Source of the DNA: Bipolaris cookei
Taxonomy: Eukaryota; Ascomycota; Dothideomycetes; Pleosporales; Pleosporaceae
DNA: 64,000 nucleotides
Direction of reading: 5' to 3'
NCBI GenBank assembly: GCA_002286855.1
Contig: NRSV01000025.1
Coordinates: 186,001-250,000, forward strand
Numbering within the stretch: position 1 is the first letter of the stretch; each line of letters opens with the position of its first letter. Positions 43,441 to 56,464 of the stretch are shown in pieces. The notes below the pieces were generated by a model. That model saw only the letters and a program-made list of their open reading frames with translations, was not told where the DNA came from and did not search any database. The translations under genes and the position numbers were made by a program.

Positions 43441-45533
43441 CTAAGCCTGCTTATCACTGACAAACTCTTTATCGCCGTGAGTAGAGCTGCCGCCGCTGCG
43501 GGTCTCCGCAACACCCTCAGTTTGAGGATTAGACTTCCAAAAGCCTATCTTTCCGCTCTTGAGCCTCTGCACCCAGGGTGGGAAGAAGCCGCCCTCGAGG
43601 CGATACGTCCAGTGCTCCTTCTCGTCCTTGTTGGGTGGAACGATACGGCCGCCAGACGCGAGCTCGAGTAGCCAGACCAAAGTGTTGATCAGAATGTAGG
43701 AGCAGATACCGGCAATCAGACCATAGGCAATGGAGTATGTGAAGGGCATGACCGCAATGGTGAGGAAAGCCGGGATGGAATCGCCCAGGTAGCGCCAGTT
43801 AATATCCTTGGCCGAGGAAGCCATGAGGGAACCGACAATGACCAATGTACCGCCAGTGGCCCATGGTGGGATAGAGGCGAAAATAGGAGCGAAGAAGATG
43901 GAGATGAAGAAGCAGAGTCCAGTAAACATGGCAGTAAGACCAGTCTTGCCTCCCTCGGAAATACCAGCGCCAGACTCGATGTACGCAGTGACGGGAGGGC
44001 AGCCCATAAGTGAGCCAATGGAGATACCAAGCGCATCTACAGAATAGGCAATGGAAGAGTTCTCGAAATCCTGAGTGCGTTCATCAATAGCACCACAGAA
44101 ACGAGCCATGGAGTAAAGGGTACCGGTGCCTGGACATGTTAGTATAGATATCAAAAGTGATGGATAGCGTGTAGCTTACAGTCGAGAATGTCGACATAGA
44201 GGAAGGTGATGAAAGCAAGACCCCATTGACCAGCGTGCGCCGAAACATCCCATTCTTGTACAGCCAGAATCTTGCTAATCGGGTGGAACGTAACAACCTG
44301 CTTGAAGAAGTTGAAAGCGGAGTCACCAGTCTCGGTGTGCGGAAAGTAAGTGACGCTAGTGGTACGGGGCCAAGAGATAATCGACACAAGCATGATGCCA
44401 ATGATAATGGCACCCTTGACACGGTAGAGCATCAGCATGACAGTCAGGATACCGCCGCAGAAGATTCCGATCCACATGGTTGGGCTCCTCATCTTAGTAC
44501 TACCCGGGCAAACGCCATCAACTTGCTCCGAGGAAACACAACCAGCCAGCTCAAGGGGAGTGGATTGAGCGCCAGTGATGAGACCGATACCAGCAGAGTA
44601 GGCGAGACCAATGATAGTGAGATAAAGTCCAATACCGACACCAGTCGAGAGCTTAATACTTGCGGGAATAGCCCTGGGCATGTGGTTAGCTTACGAATGC
44701 AGATTGAGCGGCTTCAAGTGCCAGACTGTTGCACAGTGCGCTGAATTTAGCCACACGGTACAACTCTAATGAAGAGCAGGGGCAACTGAGCACACGATTA
44801 ATTGGGATGACGTACCTTGCGAGCCACTGACGAATACCAAGAACAGTAAGACCTACAAAGACGAAACCTTCGACAAAGACGGCGGTGAGTGCGACCTCGT
44901 ACGGAACCATGCCTTTTGTAGAAATCAGTAGAGTCCCATGTAGACATCGAGTACCTCCATGACACGGAGAGGTCGATGGGATCAGGCGCAGTGTAACATA
45001 CCTGTACCGTGGAATCCGACAACAGTGTAGGCAAAATAGGTGTTCAATCCCATTCCAGGGGCGAGTGCAATTGGCATGTTGGCGAACAGGCCCATGCAGA
45101 AGGATGTCAAAGCGGAGATGGCAGCTGTAGCGGTAACGAGATCGCGTTTGATTTCCTGGACGCACAGCGCATACTCGGCGTTGGTATTACAGATGGGGTC
45201 GTCAGGGAGTCCAGGACAAACGCATGTACCACCGCTGTCTGACACGACCGATGCTGTCCATGTCCATCAGATGACGAGGATAAATGGCATTGTGCAATTG
45301 ACATACAGTTTACAGAGATGATGTAGGCCATTGCGAAAAAGGTCGCGAGGCCTGCGCGGAACTCGGTGGTGAAGTAACTGCCTTTGCGCTCCTTGGGCTG
45401 TGAACTGGTCAGTGCATGTTTTGATGATACACTTTGGCGATGTACACACATGACCGGAGCCTTCAAGGCGGAAGTACCTGCCGACGAGGGAGCTCGCGAC
45501 GACGGCGTTGATCTTCTGGATCAAGCCGGACAT
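43441..45533 (-). CDS. azgA: AzgA-family purine permease (adenine/guanine/hypoxanthine)
   Basis: Six exons on the minus strand: 45533-45450, 45397-45307, 45253-45002, 44912-44816, 44673-44180, 44129-43441, giving 568 residues. The start MSGLIQKINAVVASSLVGRY leads to FRLEGSGHPKERKGSYFTTE, the conserved N-terminus of the family. About 12-14 hydrophobic segments follow, with NMPIALAPGMGLNTYFAYTV, the AzgA signature loop, and SLMGCPPVTAYIESGAGISEG, the half-helix motif of TM10. AzgA proteins are plasma-membrane purine/H+ symporters used to take up nucleobases as a nitrogen source. The hydrophilic C-terminal tail carries Ser/Thr/Lys typical of endocytic control. The length fits A. nidulans AzgA, recalled as about 580. 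Confidence 0.94.
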
Positions 45534-48428
45534 GATGCAGAAATTTTAGCGATGCCGTGGGGTGGCGATTGAGAATTTGGAGGTTGAGTGTGTAAGTGAG
45601 TGAGAGAGAGTGCTGCAGAGGTGCCAGTTGCCGTAAAGTGGACCAAGCTGCGAGAGGGATCGACGTCGAGCTCTGCCCTGTGGGTTTGTGCCGGCAAAGA
45701 GAGCTTTTTAAGTTAAGTGAATGTGTATTACAGGACATGAAGCGCATTTAGCATGCTGCCGCACCAAAAAGATAAGGGCAGGCGGCGAGACCCAAACCCT
45801 GTCGCGTTCGTCGTCCCACAAAGGGCCAATGGCAGATATCAGGATGATTAGGCTTTGCTGGAGGGGGTATAGCCTGACAGTCCACGCAAGCCCACATTAC
45901 GGTAAGCTAGGGTGTCTCGGATTCGTGCGCGTGAAGGAGGCGGCCGGCCGGTGCTGGGTACTACTGTAGGCTGGGGAAACGTACTGTAGTGAATGTGCGG
46001 CACGACACCTCGCCTGTTGCAACCAATACGCTTAAGCGCACCGGTATGCTTTTCCTAGGACCGCCACGACAGCCGATCCGTATCTCTAGATGAGGGGGAT
46101 GCGGAGGCGGCCGAGAGCGCTGTCTGAGCGACATGTACCTACCGCTGGAATTCGCCTCTGCTATCTGCGACGAATCGCTGTTATCACGGCAGCTACAGCA
46201 GCCTCAAGGCGCAACTGACCGATTGCAAATGGAATCCTGTCAAGAGTTTGGCGGCCTTGCCGGATGGACGACCGCATCGAAATAAGGTGGGCCGAGCCAA
46301 GCGACGGTTCGCGGCGACTGGCCTAGTCGCGTTAATGGTTTTTTTTTCAGAGCACCAAGTGGATATTTTGCCAGCCCTGGGCATTTGCAATCGCCCCAGT
46401 GCCTCCCTCGCCTGCATATCCTCGCCGTTGTCGCTTCTTGCGTGACGCGACTATGCTTGTCTGCGTTGCGAACAAACACGCCCGTCTGCGTTGGACTCTT
46501 TGCTGGGTACAGCTATTGATGATGAGCGACATCCGGCAAACAGGGCTACAGGAATGCCTGCCCGCCTACTAACCCGCATCGGGACCTCAGTCCATCACTC
46601 ACCCGCGTGGTTTGCCTTATTATCAACTCCTTGATACTCTGCATATGTACTTACATACAACATCCACACCCCTCGTAAATAATGCACCAACGGCCTTTTC
46701 ACACGCTATCCCCGGAGAACAAATTCCAGTCGCTTACACATCCATATTCTCATACACGGCCGTATACATATATTGATACATTGATGGACTAGGCAGTTCC
46801 TTTCTTCTGCTGCATAGCGTCCACCTTTGCAGTGTGCGCCACCGGTGGACGCGTCGCAAACGAGATGCCGTGGACGCTACTCTAGATCTCTATGTTTGTT
46901 CTTCTCTTCTTGGACGACCTTTCCAATAAGCCTTCGAACATAGTAAGATGCTTATGGATACACCAGTCTGGTGTAAGTCGTCACCAACATGTATTGAAAC
47001 ACCACTGAGGCTTGCGCTGCCAGTGCACATAGAATTTGTTTTGACAGCTGTACGAAAGGCTGCGGTCGTCTTGAAACGGCTTACAGGTGTCTACAGACCC
47101 ATGACAGTTAATAATGCTGCAATGTTGTTCATTTCAAACTACGTACGTCGTACAATCATCATCGACATGGACAGATGGACGTGCATCCATCTCAAGCGGA
47201 AACATTCCGAGGAGAGTTTCTACAAATCCGTCCAATCTTGCTGTCTCGCCTAAAGAAACACCAACAGTGCGGGCGCCAACCAACAGCCGTACCAAGGCTA
47301 CACACAATATGCGCCATGTCTGTCAGGATACGGGCCTAGATCAGTTCGTTGTAAGCGATACCATGCGGCTTACCCCTTACGCTAAGAGGATGCACGCCAT
47401 CGCTGCTGGGAAGAAGAACAAATGATGAGCTGCATTCAGCTCCGAGGGGATGGGAGCTCTCACCTAATCGACAGGCATCAGGAAAAAGAAAAAATGACTA
47501 GCAACTCTTGCCGACAGCCAAGAAGATTACATCTTTTTGGAGTCTAGTCCTTGTCCTCATCAGCCAGAAGTTGATTTTCTAATGTGTTTTTTCAACTGCA
47601 AATTAACTTTTCAGAGCGTGGGAGCTGAGTAACGAAAGACATTCGAGCCAGATGGTCTCATGCGTTGTGGTCAATGTTGTCCATAAGCAGCATAACCAAA
47701 GTAAAAGCGAGCCAATGCGGCCATGTTGACTTGCTTGGCAGTAAAATTCAGGCCACCAATTATGAAGCGTGCAACATTCAAAACATCCAAAGACACTGTT
47801 GTCAGAGTGAAGCACTCACTATCTACACTCTTTCATTCAACAAACTCAATTTGGCACAAGACGATTATATGAATAACGAATAGCTAACATGTATGAGACA
47901 AAGCCCGGAAATAAGACGCAGAACCACTACCGAGCATCTAATTAGGTCAAATTAGGTTTGCAAGATTGTCACATCTGTCGGATCGATTCGCATAATACTC
48001 GGACGAGGTATAATATTATCCACATGCAGATACACAGAATTCTACATGTGTGGATGTGGAATTTGGCTAGTCGCATGATCCTTGTTAACCAGCATGGATA
48101 GAGGGTTTTTTGTAACAGCGGATCCTGACCTCATAGTCTGGGCAAGAGACGGGGTTCTCGCAAAGTTCAATGTCAATGTCAAGGTAGAAAAATCCCAATA
48201 AGATGATGTAACGTTTTAGCGATGTTGAGGCGCAGATGCTGTGGAGTATCACCGCCACACTTCCAAGCCACTGGATGATCAACAATGACGTATGCCAGAG
48301 GGCAACTCTGTAACCTTGTCTGTCGTGTGGATCTCTTCTACCATGACACCCGTCGACTGCTGAGACCCAATACACGTTCTGCTAGCTTGCCATTGCACCT
48401 ATAGATAGCCTCAGCCAGTCTGCCGGTC
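45534..48428. other. 2.9 kb gene-free region
   Basis: Only short frames with no family resemblance were seen on either strand. 45534-45720 is the AzgA promoter. 47900-48100 is AT-rich. The final stretch must hold the MCU promoter. Confidence 0.45.
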
Positions 48429-50093
48429 ATGAGACATCGACTGATCGCGTTGACTTCGCTCCCTCGCGTCAACACGCTTCCATCAGCCCGTTGTGCACCC
48501 TTGTTTACTCGCAGTTCTCCTGCTGCATTGATACGACAAGGCGTGCTCTCACAACTTCGATGCTTGACGGATGGGAGACGTTCGGATCTCGAGAAATATG
48601 GCGATTACTCAAATAGCAATGCCAGGCCCGCTACAGAACTTAACGAAAACATTACGCAGGAGGAGAGGGACCATTTCGCACAGAAGCTGAAGGAAGACAA
48701 GGGCAAGCAGATACGCACGCCATGGCACAGACAGGGAAGTGATACGCCGCCTGTTGCGCGACAGAGGAGTGCTGGAGCGATGACCAAGGGCATGTATTTG
48801 CCAATGAACATAGGGAGACAATTGCTAACATGAGACAGGGAAATTGCTAACTACACCGTCTCGTATGCTGAAAATCATCCTCCCCCTCACCACTAGCGAC
48901 CAGAATACCGACCGCAAGGACATTGAACCGCTGGCACTCCTGGTACATCCACAGCAGCCTATCTCATATCTTGAGCGTCTGATACAGGCTGAGCTTCCTA
49001 CCATCAAGGACAAGCAAGGCCGTGAGCGGCAGCCAAATGTGTACTTTCGGGCTGAAGATTCAGTGCAACCAGAGGCAGAGTCAGGGGACATGGAGAAAAC
49101 GCCAGTCAGTAGTGAAAAGGAAAGCTTGAGCCAACAAGAAGGAGAAGAAGATTTTGAGCAGGTTGATGAAATCCGCATCGACGGCAAGATCCACAAGACG
49201 GGCAAGCTTGGCATGCGCAATAGGAAGACGCCAGAACAAGCAGAGGAGCTACGAGGCGGGCCCGGAGAGGGAGGAGTAGAGTCGTACTCTGGCCAAGGTC
49301 ACGAGGCCTCTTCAGACAAGGAAGGAGAGCGCAGATTTGTACGATGGTCTTCGTCGACCGAGATTGGTGACTTCATTCGTGACGCTGCTCGAGGGCAAGA
49401 GTTTGCGATTGACATTGAAGGTGCACCCGAAGAAATACGGGTTGGTGTGCCCAGTTTCAACGACAGGACTTACTATCTGCGAATGCGGTTACGCAAAACA
49501 TCGAAGAAGATCAGCGCCATGGCCGATGTCAAGAAGGAGTGCGATGAGCTAGCGCAGCTGGGTGCCAAAAGGGTAGCTATGGCTGGGTTTGGTGGGATTG
49601 TAGGATGGTGGTGTGTTGTCTACTATCTTACGTTCCAGACCGAGCTGGGATGGGACGTCATGGAACCAGTGACGGTAAGCTTCTTCAACTTTGCTGTCTA
49701 GACTGTGCAAGACTAATATGATTGCAGTACCTTGTTGGCCTTTCGACACTTATTGGCGGTTACGTATGGTTCTTGTACCACAACCGCGAAGTGAGTTATC
49801 GTTCGGCGATGAACTTTACCGTATCTCGTCGACAGCAGAAACTCTATCAGCAGCACAACTTCGATCTGCGCAAGTGGGAGGCGCTGATTGAAGATGGAAA
49901 CACTCTCCGCAAGGAAATCAAGGCGATTGCGAACGAATACGATGTTGAGTGGGATGAGCTGCAGGATGAAAAGGACGAAAAAGTGCAGCAGGCGCTCAAG
50001 AACGAGCGCCGCCGCAAGGAAGAGAAGAAGAAGAGCAAGGATGATGATGATGAGCCAGTTCCGGTAACCAAGGACGAGAAAGGTAATAAGTAA
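48429..50093 (+). CDS. MCU: Mitochondrial calcium uniporter (MCU)
   Basis: Three exons: 48429-48789, 48839-49674, 49728-50093, giving 520 residues. The Arg-rich start MRHRLIALTSLPRV is a mitochondrial presequence. The N-terminal matrix domain begins at GKLLTTPSRMLKIILPLTT. A first transmembrane helix (about 366-386, VAMAGFGGIVGWWCVVYYL) is followed by WDVMEPVTY, the selectivity-filter motif (usually WDIMEPVTY; Ile to Val here, with the Asp and Glu kept), and a second helix (about 400-417). A long coiled coil and charged C-terminus follow. The protein forms the inner-membrane Ca2+ channel. Intron 1 needs a GC donor (AAGG|GCATGT) with acceptor acag; no GT donor keeps the frame. Confidence 0.94.
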
Positions 50094-51009
50094 AATGCGG
50101 ATTGCGGAGTTTACTTAGTCAGGCATTGCAGTTTTCACGGATTGGGCATTTGAGCATGGCGTTTTGGGAAGGATGCATGATATATATACATGGATAGACA
50201 TACCCCAGCATGTTGTGCTAAGCATTACAACAGAAGTTTGTCGGTCACATGCAGCAGAAGTGTGGTGTGAGAATGAGTGCATCAGCATGTGTCATGGATG
50301 GACAGTGTTGGAGTCTCATGGGGGTTGGGACGAAAGAAGTGGAGCCGAGTGGTGCTACTAATTATATCGCGGCGTGTGGGGATGCATGGCGTTCGAGTGC
50401 CGCGCCGCATGCACCTTGCATAGCACTCGGATACTTTGGACATGGTAGCATGGTAAGTATCCGCGTACAGCAGCACCACAGGCGGACTGGACTGACTGAC
50501 TGACCGGGGCAGGCATATGGTCGCCATTGACAAACGGACTAGAGGGCGTAGGATCAGGAGACATCGACATGGAGCGCCATGCAGGCTGGGGACATGCAGT
50601 GGGCATCTTCTCTACTTAGCCGCCGACGTCTTGTCGACAGGCAGGGATGGTGCAGGTGGCCCTGGTCGCCGAGCGCATGAAGCGGCGCCCATTCGCTGGA
50701 CAAGCAACAGTCAAGACTGCCTCTAAACCCGTGTGCGCCGCCATGATCGCCGCCGAACCGCCAGGCGTCGAATTGGCCGCTGTCGTCCATCTTCACCCTT
50801 TCACCAATACACAGCAGCATGACCCTGCAGTCTCGTCTAGGGTGACAACCACCGGCCTGGCGCAGCGCCCCATCGTCGCCCGCTCTCTCCTCTGCTGCTG
50901 GATTCGCCCACGCCCGCTCGCTGGAGCTGAGGGCTAACTGTTCTGGTCGACGAGCCCAGCATAGAGTAAAACCGAGAGGACGATTGCTCCTCCATACATA
51001 CTAGTCGCT
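50094..51009. other. Intergenic
   Basis: MCU 3' flank and promoter of the next gene. No gene was seen; overlapping short frames at 50500-50940 on both strands look like chance in GC-rich DNA. Confidence 0.45.
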
Positions 51010-54000
51010 ATGGCTTCAGAGCAGGCCTACAGTCCTGCCCCACCGCCTTCTCCCCGACTGCCTCCCCCGCCGCCTTCACCGCATCCCACTCACCTCCAGG
51101 CTCCGCAGATATCTCCCAGGCGCTTCGCTGTGCAACCGCCACTGCTCAACACCACCCTTGCGCCACCGCCGCCCTCTGGTCCCGCCTATCTGCATGGCTC
51201 CACGCCCGTTACGGCCTCGTCGCTGAGCCTGCCCTTCTCGCCCTCACTCACGCCTTCGACGTATGCACCCTCTCCCGTTGCGGCTGCTTCACCCATGGCC
51301 ATGCGAGGCTCTGCTCCAGCCGCACCATACAACCCCCAACAATGGTCGCGGGGTGGGAGTGTTAATGGACAGCATGTCCAGCACAGTCAGATATCGGTGC
51401 CCTCGAGGCTGCATGACGTGACGGGCATGGAAGGTACACGCAATTTTTCCCTTTCTTCTCACCTCCCTTGGCTATGTAGTAGATTCCGTAGACCTGCTTT
51501 CCTTCTCTCTCAACTGTGCAACAAATCCTGTATTGAGCATACCATGGCATTGTGCACTCCTTCCTCACCGCCGAGATAATCGACTCGACGCATCAAAACG
51601 GGTGATGCTAACACTGCCAGCCTCGATGCCCTCTCCTCCACCCCCATATTCGCCTGGTCAGAACCCAAACATCTCGCAATCACTGAGCACCAGCACCACT
51701 TCGTCGCTACAGCTCACTGCCAATACGTTCCCCCACCCTCCGCCGCCCCCACCGCCGAGCAGCAATCCGCCATCGGCGCGTCCCATCTCGGGCTACCACA
51801 GTCGGCCTACCTCCATTGTCATACCCTCGAGCGCCACAAGTGTGATATCGAACCAGCAATTCCCCCCTCCGCCGGGAAGGAACGGTACAGGTCGGTCAGC
51901 GTCGCGCGACAAACTGACTTCCAAGTTTAGCCTTTCGTCTTTTAGGAATCGGAACAGTGACCATAGCCCTGCTCCAAGCAACATTGACTCGCTTCACATC
52001 AGTACTTCTGATGCCATCCAGAGAGCACCTGCTTCCCCTGGGCTGGTTGCACAGCGAGCTACGTCGACGTAGGTCCACAAACAAACAAGGTGACATAATG
52101 CTAAGACTAACATCGAAACAGCTACATGCCAAACGCATTCGTGGATCGACGGTACAGTCCCGATACGCAGTCGCCTATCAGACCCCCCACCTCTCGAAGG
52201 GCGGCTTCTGCTGGTGTACCGGGCTACGAGACTCGGACACCCATTGATGAATCGCCCATCGTCCCGTCAGGAAGTTGGAATCGTAATGTGCCATTACCCC
52301 CGCCCCCACCTGGCCCTCCTCCTAGCAGTTCAAGATCGCAGAGCATGGGACCTGGAGCAGAATCAAGCTCCAGCCGAATGCCTATGTTGCCCTCGGCGCC
52401 CCCAACAAGAAGACCCGGCCAAACTTCATTAACACCAATCCCACCGACACCCATGGGTTGGCAAGATGAGTCTACAAACCTTCGTCCAAGATCACCTGCA
52501 GCTCATGGTCTATATATCGACACGAGTCCCCCTACCGTTCGCTCTTCCGAACAGCCCGCAGCATCGTCAGAGAGCGGAAGCGTTTCGATTTCGTCTGGGC
52601 CAACCACCATATCAGGTTCAGGCAGCACCTTGTATCAAACTCCAAACAGACGCGATGCAAGCACACGAGGCATCCGGGAGCGAAGGAGTGAGAGCCGAGC
52701 GGCGCGGGAACAGCGAGCCGAACCGAGCAACAACCCTTGGGCGCAAGATCTAGAGAACGAAGTCGCAAAGCCTGCGAATCTCGATTTGGGAACGCCCGAA
52801 GGTGGTTTGACCCGCCGTGGTGCTGTCACCAGAGGTACGCCAAAGAGCAGTGGGCCACTTCGATCGCCAAGAAGCGGACATATCTTCGAAGATTCTGGGT
52901 CAACAAACTCTACGCCTCGAATAGATGCGCCCCCCAGACCTGCACCTGCGGGGGCGCCGACGCCGCCTTTTTCGCCAGGTATGGAACATCTCAGTAGTTC
53001 AGCCCAGAAAGCTCCAGTCCCGTTCCCTTCCAAAGCGCTACCTACCCCACCACTTCATATATATGGAGATGAGAGAGATGCAGACCTGACTCGTCAATCA
53101 GAAGCTGCAAATGACTCGACCATGCATACACCAAGTACCTCTTGTGTTGGGGGTCTGGATTCTACGATAACCATACCTAGGCCAGCGGGCGTTCATGCCT
53201 TTGCCCGTGCCTCCATGGAACGCCATCGACAATTCATTGAGAAAGAGATGGCTGCTGAAACCGACCAAGATCGACTAGAGTTGTTCGCAGAGTTCATTGT
53301 AACTGAATCTCGACTCCGCCGGGGTCGTTACTCCGAGGCTTTCGATGCCATGGCCGGCGATATCATGGATTTGACGAGAGATTTGTGGCGCTCGTATGGC
53401 AATTCGGGACGCAGGTCAGTTACGCCAAACACGCAAAAAGCCCACGAAGGGCATGTCAGCAGAAAGTCGCAAGGGTCTGTCACAGGAGAATCTCCTGACA
53501 CTCGCTTCTCCAACTCGATGCCCACAACTGCTGCTAGCCCTGCATCATCAACTGGCAACTTCACTCCTCATACAGAACCTGCTTCACCCTCTAGTGCTTC
53601 AAGCCAGAAAGCTCGGGATACGTCTTGGATTAACAACTACCACCCCTCGCTCTCGCCTATCCCTAGCATGGCCATGAGTACTATTCCCGATGAACAAGAC
53701 TCGAGAGGTCGGTCTGCAAGCCGTTGGTGGGAGAGTGATGGTGGGTCTTCTGGAGTTGGTGGTGGAAGGAGATTGGAGCGAAGCAAAAGAGAGTCTAAAT
53801 ATATGAGTTTGCCGAAAGAAGCTCGTGAAAGCCTACAGTGGGCAGGTGTGGATGCGAACGCTCCAAGACAGCGAGGCGAATCCAGTAGTCGACCAGCGTA
53901 TGGACCCAATGAATACCCGCCGGAGAAGGTTGGTCTACATGAGGAAGGCCACCAACCGCCACCACAACAGCAGCAACAGCTACAGCAACAACAACAACAG

Positions 54001-55317
54001 GGCTACGGCTACTATCAGAGATCCACCACGGCAACACCTGATTCTGACAAGTTAGATGTGTCGCGGCTTGTCACGCTTCCCCCTTCGTACCCACGACATC
54101 ATCCCGCTGTCAACAACAGTCACCCAGATCTGGCCAGTATCCGAAGTAGCTTACGAACTCTATCCGAACTCGATGAAGTCAAGAATACCAAAGCAAAATT
54201 CAACACGAAAATTGAGGCACGAAAAGAGCAAGAGAATGCATCTTTGTCTGACCGACGCGCGCAATTGAGATACAACATTCAGGACAATGTCCGGAATGGG
54301 GTCATGTCGTTTGCTGATGCCGCTAAAGCAGAGGCAGACTTTGAGAGTCGCGAGCACCAAAGGGCCCAGGATGTAGTTCAATGGGTATTCGATACATTCC
54401 AGGCCGAAGTGGCCAATCCACTCCATGCCATGTTCTGCGAGCGCATCACCAAGGCTGCAGCTTCTATGGAGCACCTCAAAGGACGCTTAGAACAGGAACC
54501 AAATCCTAATCAGACGCAGGAAGAGGGCGACGAGAAACCGGAGCTTCTAGAGATGCTTACTTTGCTCAAGTGGCTGTTTGAGGCGCGGGAACAATTACAT
54601 AAAGAGATGTACGAGTTGGAGGACGAACGTAATGACCTCTATCGAGACATCATTGTTCTGCCTTATGTTCAGACCAAGAACGAACAAAAGGTGAAGGAAG
54701 CTACAAGCTTCTTCCGGCACGACGGCCAAGATCGCAAAGTCACCTTTGAGAAGGAAACACTCAAACGCTATGAAGACTTTATGGATGTCATCGAACGGAA
54801 CGTGACGCGAGGAGTTGAGACTCAGCTGTCTGCTTTCTGGGATATTGCACCAGGACTGCTTGCCATTGTACAGCAGGTTCCTCGAAACTTACAAGGCTTT
54901 GGGATCCTGGTTCCGCCTCAAGAGTACGAGGAGACACCAGCCTATCACGACTACCCGCTACAGTATCTCTATACTCTTCTCGCACACGCTGGTCGCTCTG
55001 CGTATCAGTTTATCGAGTCGCAGATCAATTTGCTGTGTCTGTTGCACGAGGTCAAGACAGGCGTCATGACTGCAGGTTCACGACTCCTCGAAACACAAAG
55101 ACTGCTAGAGGGCGAAGATTTAGCAGGGGTAAACCAAGAGATGAAGGCCATCAGGGCTGATGAAGAAAGGAGATTGACTGATGACCTGAAGGAGAAGGTT
55201 GGCCTAGTAGAGAGCCAATGGAGTGAAGCGCTTGGGCAAGGCTTGGAAAACTGTAAACGACGCGTGGAGGAGCACCTGGCAGAGCAAGGGGGTTGGGATG
55301 ACACTCTGCGAGAGTGA
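51010..55317 (+). CDS. Large proline-rich fungal protein, function unknown
   Basis: Three exons: 51010-51433, 51621-52068, 52122-55317, giving 1355 residues. The first 750 residues are disordered-looking: many poly-Pro runs, Ser-rich stretches and SPR/TPP sites. A helical block near 680-760 (FARASMERHRQFIEKEMAAE, then FAEFIVTESRLRRGRYSEAF) is followed by more Ser-rich sequence and a Gln-rich run. From about 1000 to the end comes a largely alpha-helical, coiled-coil-like domain (LRYNIQDNVRNGVMSFADAA, EREQLHKEMYELEDERNDLY in part). I do not recognise a named domain. The layout (long Pro-rich region plus helical C-terminus) suggests a scaffold at the cell cortex or cytoskeleton, which is inference only. 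Confidence 0.8.
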
Positions 55318-56108
55318 TTGGAGCATATGGGTACATGGTTCATGACTTTGCTTTCCTTTTCTTTCCGTATTCACGCACCGTATCGATACCCGTTTGAAAC
55401 GTCTGTTTGGGCAGCCGTTGAATACAAAATTACTGTTTGACAGTTTTCTGAATATGACACGGTTACGCCCGGCGAGTGCAGTTGCTATTGTCTCACAGGA
55501 TCGGTGTTCAGCTGATGTGCATGGCCCTGCAGCATGCATTTGCTACACCAGGATATCTGGCCTCCAGCGATTACCCCTCAATGCACTACTGTCCGTCTTT
55601 TACTTTTGTTGTACCAGTTATAGGGGCCAATCACACTAGATGCTTCCTTTTCATCTCTCCTGAAGAGTTGCGCTTGGCAAATACGCTGAAATGATGTTTT
55701 TGGCCTCAAACGCCCCTTCTTCCCACCCAGGCGCATTATCTGACATGTGATACAAAGAGTCCACCATTCTGACAACCGTTACGCTTGTCTGTGGTGGGCA
55801 TTCGCAGGATCGGACGCAAGGAATAGTCTTTACGCTTATATGCCCTCAAAATTTGGACGCAGTTGCGCCATGGTCTGCCCTTCCGTTGTCATTGTCAGTT
55901 GTACTACAGGCTTCTTTCATTCACCGCCTTGGCTGCGGCACCCCAAATCGGCTAGTGGAGGACACGCACGGACCACCCAAAAAAACGCCGCACACACCTG
56001 CCCATAAAGACTGATGACTTCGTCGTGTCTGCCACCTCCAACGCTTACCCACCCCAACAACACTCACCAGCTCTTCCAGCCCCGGTTCCCAGTGGACCGT
56101 ACATAACA
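55318..56108. other. Intergenic and start of the PAB1 leader
   Basis: No gene was seen between the proline-rich gene and PAB1. The last part probably belongs to the PAB1 promoter and long leader. Confidence 0.45.
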
Positions 56109-56148
56109 CAAAAAGAAACAAAAAAATACAGAAAACAACAAGAAAAGC
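56109..56148 (+). promoter_or_regulatory. A-rich tract in the PAB1 5' leader
   Basis: About 40 bases made mostly of A (runs such as aaaaaaa) lie upstream of the PAB1 start, before the leader intron. PABP mRNAs in animals and some other eukaryotes carry an A-rich leader element that PABP itself binds to lower its own translation; the position here fits that role, which is inference. Confidence 0.55.
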
Positions 56149-56342
56149 CCGTCCGACGACGACGACAACCACCAACTCTTCGTATCGTCCTGTCGCCTAT
56201 ATCCGACAGACGTCTTGCTTGAGTCCACCTTTTTTGCCCAGAAGAAGGAAACCAGTGTGTCCACAGCAACTGTGCTCTTGGACCGCTTCTACCGTCTCTG
56301 CTACCCCGCACGTCTCCTGTTGTAACTTTCAGCAAGGTTCAG

Positions 56343-56455
56343 GTGAGTGTCCTAAACTTTTTTTGCGAAGCGAGCGCACCTGCCCAAGTCACGCATGCGC
56401 CTGCCCGCAATATTCACGCTATTCTCTGTCCCTTGACTGACACCCCGCCTTGTAG
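56343..56455 (+). other. Probable intron in the PAB1 5' UTR
   Basis: A strong donor (ttcag|gtgagt) and acceptor (ccttgtag) flank 113 bases with a pyrimidine-rich 3' end. The acceptor is nine bases before the start codon. Confidence 0.65.
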
Positions 56456-56464
56456 ATAGACACC

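Noticed and set aside
46948..47253. Plus-strand frame of 101 codons in the gene-free stretch before MCU
   Set aside because: No domain, no conservation-like pattern and no neighbouring exon; treated as chance.
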